Part shown: positions 60,113 to 64,000 of the stretch, piece after piece
Layout of the letters: each line of letters opens with the position of its first letter
How positions within the stretch are numbered: the first letter of the stretch is position 1
Assembly (NCBI GenBank): GCA_018652685.1
Contig: JABIBQ010000073.1
Span: forward strand, 62,001-126,000
Length of the DNA stretch: 64,000 bases
Direction of reading: 5' to 3'
Origin: Candidatus Bathyarchaeota archaeon
GTDB taxonomy: Archaea; Thermoproteota; Bathyarchaeia; TCS64
Made by a program: the position numbers and the translations under genes
The notes under the pieces: generated by a model
What the model saw: only the letters and a program-made list of their open reading frames with translations
What the model was told of the DNA's origin: nothing
Databases searched by the model: none

Positions 60113-61342
60113 TTACTCGTCGTCGTAGATTCCGCCGTAACACTCCTTTATGAAGAGGAAGAATATCAGCGGCATCATCAGGGACAGCACTTGGATCAGG
60201 GTATTCGATGTAGTGTATGACCCCGTAATGTCAACAAAGTACCCGTAGATTGGGGTGAAGATGCTGAAGCCTATCGTGCCAAGACCGTTGACCAAGCCAA
60301 GCCCTACAGCGGCCTTCTGGGGCGGAAGGGTCTCGGGGATCATGCTGAAGTATAGTACCCAGTAGCTGTACGCGAACCCCATTAAAAAGTTCAGAGCCGA
60401 GAATACGTAGATTGGTGTTGAGGTTGGTAGGTTAAGGAACACTATCAGTATAGCTGATGCTAGAATCGAGAAGCCCAGTAGTGGAGCCTTCCTCTTCTTG
60501 AGCCTGTCACTTATCGCCGAGACGAGGATACAACCGGGGATACCCGCGATGGTACCCAGGCTTGCGATCTGACCGACCTGGATGTAGGTCATTCCCCTGA
60601 CGTCAATTAGGAACTGGGGCATCCAGTTCATGAAGACCCACGCGGTCGTGCTCAGCATGTAACCGGCGAAGAAGGGGTATAACCTCTTGTCTTTGAGGGT
60701 CGCAACTATGCTTTTCAATACAGGAGGTTTGTCCGGCCTCGACGTGTGTACTTGGATATCGCCCTTGTCTTTGAGAAGGAAGATATTCATGACCCAGTTG
60801 ATCACGAGGAGTATGCTCATCCAAAGATATAGAGTCCTCCATCCGCCCAGCCTCTCGACCGCTAGGGGGAACCCCATGTATGAGATAAAGTTTCCAAGAC
60901 CGCTTGATGCGCTAAGTATGCCTATTGCAGTTGCCTTTCTGTTGGCTGGGAACCAGGCGGATACCAGTCTTACTGCGTTGATGTAGAATGTGCTGCACCC
61001 GATCCCGATGAGGAACTGGGCAATGAAGAGAAACTCGTAGCTCTTGCTCCACCAGAACAGGAAAATCCCGACAATAGTCAGTACCGTAAAGTACAGGATA
61101 GTCTTCCTTGCCCCCAGCCTGTCGCTGAGAATTCCACTGGGCACCTGCATGACACCGTAGATGAAGAAGTAAGCAGAGATCAGCATGCCCATAGAGCTGT
61201 GACTGATGTTTAACTCCTCGATGAGTAGTGGAGTCAAGGCCCCCGCCGCGCTTCTAAGGAAGTTCTCAGCAAAATAGGTGATGCATATCGTTGTGAGCAA
61301 TATTAGCGCATAGTGGCGGGACTTCTCCATTTTATATTCCAC
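60113..61342 (-). CDS. MFS transporter (anion:cation symporter-like)
   Basis: Twelve-helix permease of 409 residues. Signature 'GVMQVPSGILSDRLGARKTI' between helices 2 and 3 and 'SAISDRLKKRKAPLLG' in the second half; 'ENFLRSAAGALTPLLIEEL' near the N-terminus and 'RLVSAWFPANRKATAIGI' resemble the ACS/hexuronate group. The C-terminal tail is acidic ('YGGIYDDE'). An alternative start is ATG 61330. It diverges from the MTA phosphorylase gene over about 75 nt. Confidence 0.88.
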   Translation of the reverse strand: MEYKMEKSRHYALILLTTICITYFAENFLRSAAGALTPLLIEELNISHSSMGMLISAYFFIYGVMQVPSGILSDRLGARKTILYFTVLTIVGIFLFWWSKSYEFLFIAQFLIGIGCSTFYINAVRLVSAWFPANRKATAIGILSASSGLGNFISYMGFPLAVERLGGWRTLYLWMSILLVINWVMNIFLLKDKGDIQVHTSRPDKPPVLKSIVATLKDKRLYPFFAGYMLSTTAWVFMNWMPQFLIDVRGMTYIQVGQIASLGTIAGIPGCILVSAISDRLKKRKAPLLGFSILASAILIVFLNLPTSTPIYVFSALNFLMGFAYSYWVLYFSMIPETLPPQKAAVGLGLVNGLGTIGFSIFTPIYGYFVDITGSYTTSNTLIQVLSLMMPLIFFLFIKECYGGIYDDE

Positions 61343-61425
61343 CGGAGGAGCGGCGCCAAGGTCTTAAACGTTGCTGTAGATTCCAAAACCAAACATTTAT
61401 CGTATTTACACGTGATATGCAAGGC

Positions 61426-62220
61426 ATGTCAAAGCCATCAGCTGATTTAGCGATCATAGGAGGGACAGGGGTCTATGACCCAGAACTCATTGATAACGCA
61501 GAGAGGGTAAAGGTTCACACACCTTACGGCTCTCCATCAGCCACAATAACCATCGGGGAATACGAGGAAAAGCGAATAGCATTCCTCCCAAGGCACGGGG
61601 ACGGACACATCATCCCACCACACAAGATCCCTTTCAGGGCGAACGTTTGGGCATTAATGAAGCTGGGAGTCAAACGCATCATCGCCAGCAGCGCGGTGGG
61701 CAGCCTCAGGATGGATTATGAGCCTGGCCACTTTGTAATCACTGACCAGTTCATTGACAGGACGAGGAAGCGCATAGACACATTCTATGAGGGCGGGCAG
61801 ATTTGCCACATCAGTGCAGCTGACCCAATTTGCCCCCAGCTCCACGGGTTCTTCGGAGTCCACGCCAAGAAGCAGGGCCTCACGGTACACAAAGAGGGAA
61901 CCTATGTCTGTATTGAAGGCCCCAGGTTTAGCACCAGGGCCGAATCTAAGCTGTTCAGGCAATGGGGATGCGATATAATAGGGATGACAATGTATCCAGA
62001 GGTGATCCTGGCAAGGGAGGCGCAGATCTGCTACGTCAGCGTGGCAATGGTCACGGATTATGATGTCTGGGCCGACAAGCCCGTGAGCGCAGCCGAGGTA
62101 CTTGAGACTATGGAAGGCAACAGCGCTAACTTCAAGAAGCTCATAATGAGCGGTTTAACAGAGATCCCAGATGAGAGGACCTGTAACTGCAGTAACGCGC
62201 TGGCAGGCGCCCTCTACTAG
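61426..62220 (+). CDS. mtnP: S-methyl-5'-thioadenosine phosphorylase
   Basis: Splits methylthioadenosine with phosphate into adenine and methylthioribose-1-phosphate, the first step of methionine salvage. 264 residues with 'DLAIIGGTGVYDPEL', 'FLPRHGDGHIIPPHKIPFRA', 'YVCIEGPRFSTRAESKLF' and 'IGMTMYPEVILAREAQICY'. Starts at ATG 61426, with the in-frame ATG 61417 as an alternative; a TATA-like 'catttatc' is 23-32 nt upstream of the two. The formyltransferase gene follows by 35 nt with its own TATA-like box. Confidence 0.92.
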   Translation: MSKPSADLAIIGGTGVYDPELIDNAERVKVHTPYGSPSATITIGEYEEKRIAFLPRHGDGHIIPPHKIPFRANVWALMKLGVKRIIASSAVGSLRMDYEPGHFVITDQFIDRTRKRIDTFYEGGQICHISAADPICPQLHGFFGVHAKKQGLTVHKEGTYVCIEGPRFSTRAESKLFRQWGCDIIGMTMYPEVILAREAQICYVSVAMVTDYDVWADKPVSAAEVLETMEGNSANFKKLIMSGLTEIPDERTCNCSNALAGALY

Positions 62221-62255
62221 GAACATTATTAACTTAATCCACCCCCATTTTGCGC

Positions 62256-62972
62256 ATGCCCAGTAAACAGTTCGTTTTCATGGTTCTGGAAGAGCACCCG
62301 TATGGTAGGGAGATGTTGATGCAACTCATGGAAGCGGAACACTATCCTATGGCAATCATCGAGGAAGCCTCAGATATAGCCGAGGAGGAGAAGGGAAAGT
62401 TCCTTGAGAGGATCATGGGTCACAGGGTCGCCCCGACATTCACCGAGCTTCTTGAGGGAAAGGATATCCCAAGGTACAAGGTTCCCCACCACAACAAGAA
62501 GACATGTAGGCTGCTCCTTCAGGAGTTAAATCCGGACCTCGGAGTTCTGGGCGGAACAAGGATAATCAGGGACCGCATACTCAGAATCCCACAGGACGGT
62601 ATGCTCAACTCCCACCCAGGTCTTCTGCCAGAGGTACGAGGCTCTGCGAGCCCGGCGTGGTCAGTGTACTACGATATCCCAATCGGCTCGACATGCCACT
62701 TCATTGACCCCGGCATTGACACGGGAGATATAGTCGGAAAACGGGAGATATCCATTCACAAGGGCGACACATACGAGAAGATGTGCTGGCTTACGCTTGT
62801 GGAGGCTGGAGCGTTGATGACTGAGGCAGTGAGTTCCTGGAGAAACGGAGAGCTTGAAAGGACACCACAGGGCGAAAGCGACCACCCCACGTTCAGGGTA
62901 CCGTCTGACGAAATCATGAAAATCGTGTACCAAAAGCTCAGAGACCATACCTACAAGCACTACGTGGACTAA
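62256..62972 (+). CDS. Formyltransferase-fold protein (Fmt/GART-like)
   Basis: A 238-residue formyltransferase-domain protein without the usual C-terminal Fmt domain. 'LNSHPGLLPEVRGSASPAWS' has the catalytic Asn/His loop and 'CHFIDPGIDTGDIV' the Asp. Archaea do not formylate initiator tRNA, so a role on a sugar-nucleotide amine, or a formyltetrahydrofolate-dependent purine or other substrate, is more plausible. The N-terminus ('SKQFVFMVLEEHPYGREML') differs from GART. ATG 62256 follows a TATA-like 'attaactt' at about 28 nt. Confidence 0.8.
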   Translation: MPSKQFVFMVLEEHPYGREMLMQLMEAEHYPMAIIEEASDIAEEEKGKFLERIMGHRVAPTFTELLEGKDIPRYKVPHHNKKTCRLLLQELNPDLGVLGGTRIIRDRILRIPQDGMLNSHPGLLPEVRGSASPAWSVYYDIPIGSTCHFIDPGIDTGDIVGKREISIHKGDTYEKMCWLTLVEAGALMTEAVSSWRNGELERTPQGESDHPTFRVPSDEIMKIVYQKLRDHTYKHYVD

Positions 62973-63042
62973 TCCTCCCATTTTAACGGGTATTGGGACA
63001 TATGTTTTTACACTACCTTCCCGAAATCTTCTCTGATTAGAT

Positions 63043-64000
63043 TTGAGTGATGAGTACTCTACCAGAAACAGGGACAATATGCTCTGGGTCATCGTCGTGG
63101 CGATGATGGTCGTGAACGTTGGCGTCCTGATGTTCTCCACCACGTATGGGGGAAACGATGTCGAAACTGCAGCCCTATCCACAGAGGTGGAAAACCTCGG
63201 GTTCCAACTAAATAGCGCGATCCAAGAGATAGAGGCGCTCCAGGACGAGGTACGTATCTCCAGCCTACCCGATAATACACCCAACCTAGGCTTCATCGAG
63301 CTTTACAACACCACACGTAACAGCGTGGTGCTTATTGAGACAGATATCGGGTCGGGAAGCGGTTGGATCTATGATACAAACGGACATATTATCACAAACA
63401 ACCACGTCGTTGAGAATACAAACTGGATCCGAGTCACATTCCAAAGCGGGACTATTATTCAAGCAACCCTAGTGGGTAGAGATCCATACAGCGATATGGC
63501 TGTAATCAAGATCAACGCATCGGATGAACCCCTGTTCCCACTGGAAATCGGCGTTAGTGCCGACCTTTTGGTGGGCGAAACGGTGACGGCTATAGGTAAC
63601 CCGTTCGGGCTTGACAACACCATGACCGCGGGCATAGTCAGTGCCACAGGACGGCAGATGAGTACAATCAATAATTATGCCATAGTGGACGTGATACAGA
63701 CGGATGCCGCAATCAATCCAGGCAACAGTGGGGGACCATTGTTTAACCTGAAAGGGAAGGTCGTCGGGATGAACACGGCAATCATCAGTAGTACAAGTGA
63801 GTTTAGTGGAATCAGTTTCGCCATCCCCTCCGACACCATCCAGAGAGAGGTAGAGGCTCTAATCGAGAATGGAAGCTACGAGCATCCATGGCTCGGTGTT
63901 AGTGGACTTAACCTGGCACCCCAGTTCGCTGAGGCGATGGGACTCATCAATACCACCAAGGGAACTCTTGTTGTTGAGATTCTTGAAGGGGGGCCCGCTG
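63043..64000 (+). CDS. HtrA/DegP-like serine protease (membrane-anchored), cut by right edge
   Basis: Open at the right edge, so absent from the ORF track; 319 codons are visible from a TTG at 63043 (or 307 from ATG 63079). A membrane anchor 'MLWVIVVAMMVVNVGVLMF' follows a short cytoplasmic tail. The trypsin-like domain has the catalytic His in 'IITNNHVVENT', Asp in 'DPYSDMAVIKIN' and Ser in 'AAINPGNSGGPLF', then 'GISFAIPSDTI'. A PDZ domain begins at 'HPWLGVSGLNLAP'. It would degrade or refold misfolded proteins on the cell exterior. A TATA-like 'atgttttta' precedes the TTG by about 35-40 nt. Confidence 0.93.
   Translation, partial: MSDEYSTRNRDNMLWVIVVAMMVVNVGVLMFSTTYGGNDVETAALSTEVENLGFQLNSAIQEIEALQDEVRISSLPDNTPNLGFIELYNTTRNSVVLIETDIGSGSGWIYDTNGHIITNNHVVENTNWIRVTFQSGTIIQATLVGRDPYSDMAVIKINASDEPLFPLEIGVSADLLVGETVTAIGNPFGLDNTMTAGIVSATGRQMSTINNYAIVDVIQTDAAINPGNSGGPLFNLKGKVVGMNTAIISSTSEFSGISFAIPSDTIQREVEALIENGSYEHPWLGVSGLNLAPQFAEAMGLINTTKGTLVVEILEGGPA

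Noticed and set aside
62661-63296. 211-aa minus-strand ORF
   Set aside because: Antisense to the formyltransferase and HtrA-like genes, both of which have clear catalytic motifs.
1-64000. CRISPR array, insertion sequence, prophage or integrase
   Set aside because: No regularly spaced repeats, no transposase or integrase motifs, and no target-site-like terminal repeats were seen while reading through the window.

Overview
The window comes from an archaeon. The supporting signs are an archaeal-type prolyl-tRNA synthetase, an eL40 (L40e) ribosomal protein, a UbiA-family prenyltransferase of the kind that makes archaeal ether lipids, a LOR/SDH-domain ornithine-cyclodeaminase-like protein, a four-subunit group 3b [NiFe]-hydrogenase, a CDKAL1/MtaB-type methylthiotransferase, and TATA-like boxes about 25-35 nt upstream of many start codons (leaderless or very short-leader genes, several starting with TTG or GTG). 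Base composition looks near half GC in genes, with AT-rich spacers. The eL40 N-terminus ('SLRDPVKIAIA') and the AN1 zinc finger recall TACK/Asgard archaea more than classical Euryarchaeota, but the lineage is an inference from memory. I see no transposases, phage genes, integrases or CRISPR arrays.

Layout. 0-10 kb: proS (cut by the left edge), a small AbrB-like regulator, a conserved hypothetical, then a catabolic block of two M20 amidohydrolases, two related MFS transporters, an MBL-fold hydrolase, and an AprA-like flavoprotein coupled to a small 2x[4Fe-4S] ferredoxin. 10-18 kb: tRNA-Leu(TAG), AlkD-like DNA glycosylase, amidohydrolase, NIPSNAP protein, MalY/PatB-like aminotransferase, a secreted decaheme cytochrome of OmcA/MtrC type with a collagen-like stalk, and an FAH-family hydrolase. 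18-31 kb: methyltransferases, BFD-like 2Fe-2S protein, BtpA, GNATs, two N-acyl-D-amino-acid deacylases, a putative zinc protease, a class C serine hydrolase, UbiA prenyltransferase and LOR/SDH protein. 31-36 kb: MBL hydrolase, cyclophilin, DEAD-box helicase with a zinc-ribbon/RG tail plus a free-standing copy of that zinc ribbon, a YgbA_NO-family protein, a small membrane protein and an MFS transporter. 36-40 kb: hydBGDA hydrogenase operon and tRNA-Arg(CCT). 40-51 kb: DUF3830-like gene with a coupled partner, AlaX-like editing protein, eL40, RidA, FilR1-like regulator with a clear terminator, DDAH-family enzyme, M42 peptidase, AN1-TM-CAP protein, two unknown membrane proteins, 2-hydroxyacid dehydrogenase, Lrp-type RAM protein, DHH phosphoesterase, RPE-like epimerase. 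51-64 kb: sensor kinase (REC-PAS-GAF-HATPase), GNAT, HutI-like amidohydrolase, MtaB-type enzyme, PHP phosphoesterase, methionyl-tRNA synthetase broken by a one-base deletion, MFS, MTA phosphorylase, formyltransferase, and an HtrA-like protease cut by the right edge.

Taken together the genes suggest an anaerobic peptide/amino-acid scavenger: amide and N-acyl-(D-)amino-acid hydrolases with transporters feed transamination and oxidation; reductant can be exchanged with NAD(P)H/H2 by the group 3b hydrogenase, and an outward-facing decaheme cytochrome offers a possible extracellular electron route. That physiological picture is inference.

Most notable items: the decaheme cytochrome in an archaeal context; a frameshift in the KMSKS signature of metG; two genes missed by the ORF track (eL40 and the 55-residue zinc ribbon); a sensor kinase lacking a recognisable phospho-acceptor histidine; an AN1-TM-CAP fusion; palindromic operator-like sites at 30630-30647 and 40460-40478; and an unusual number of tail-to-tail gene pairs whose stop codons overlap by exactly 4 nt.
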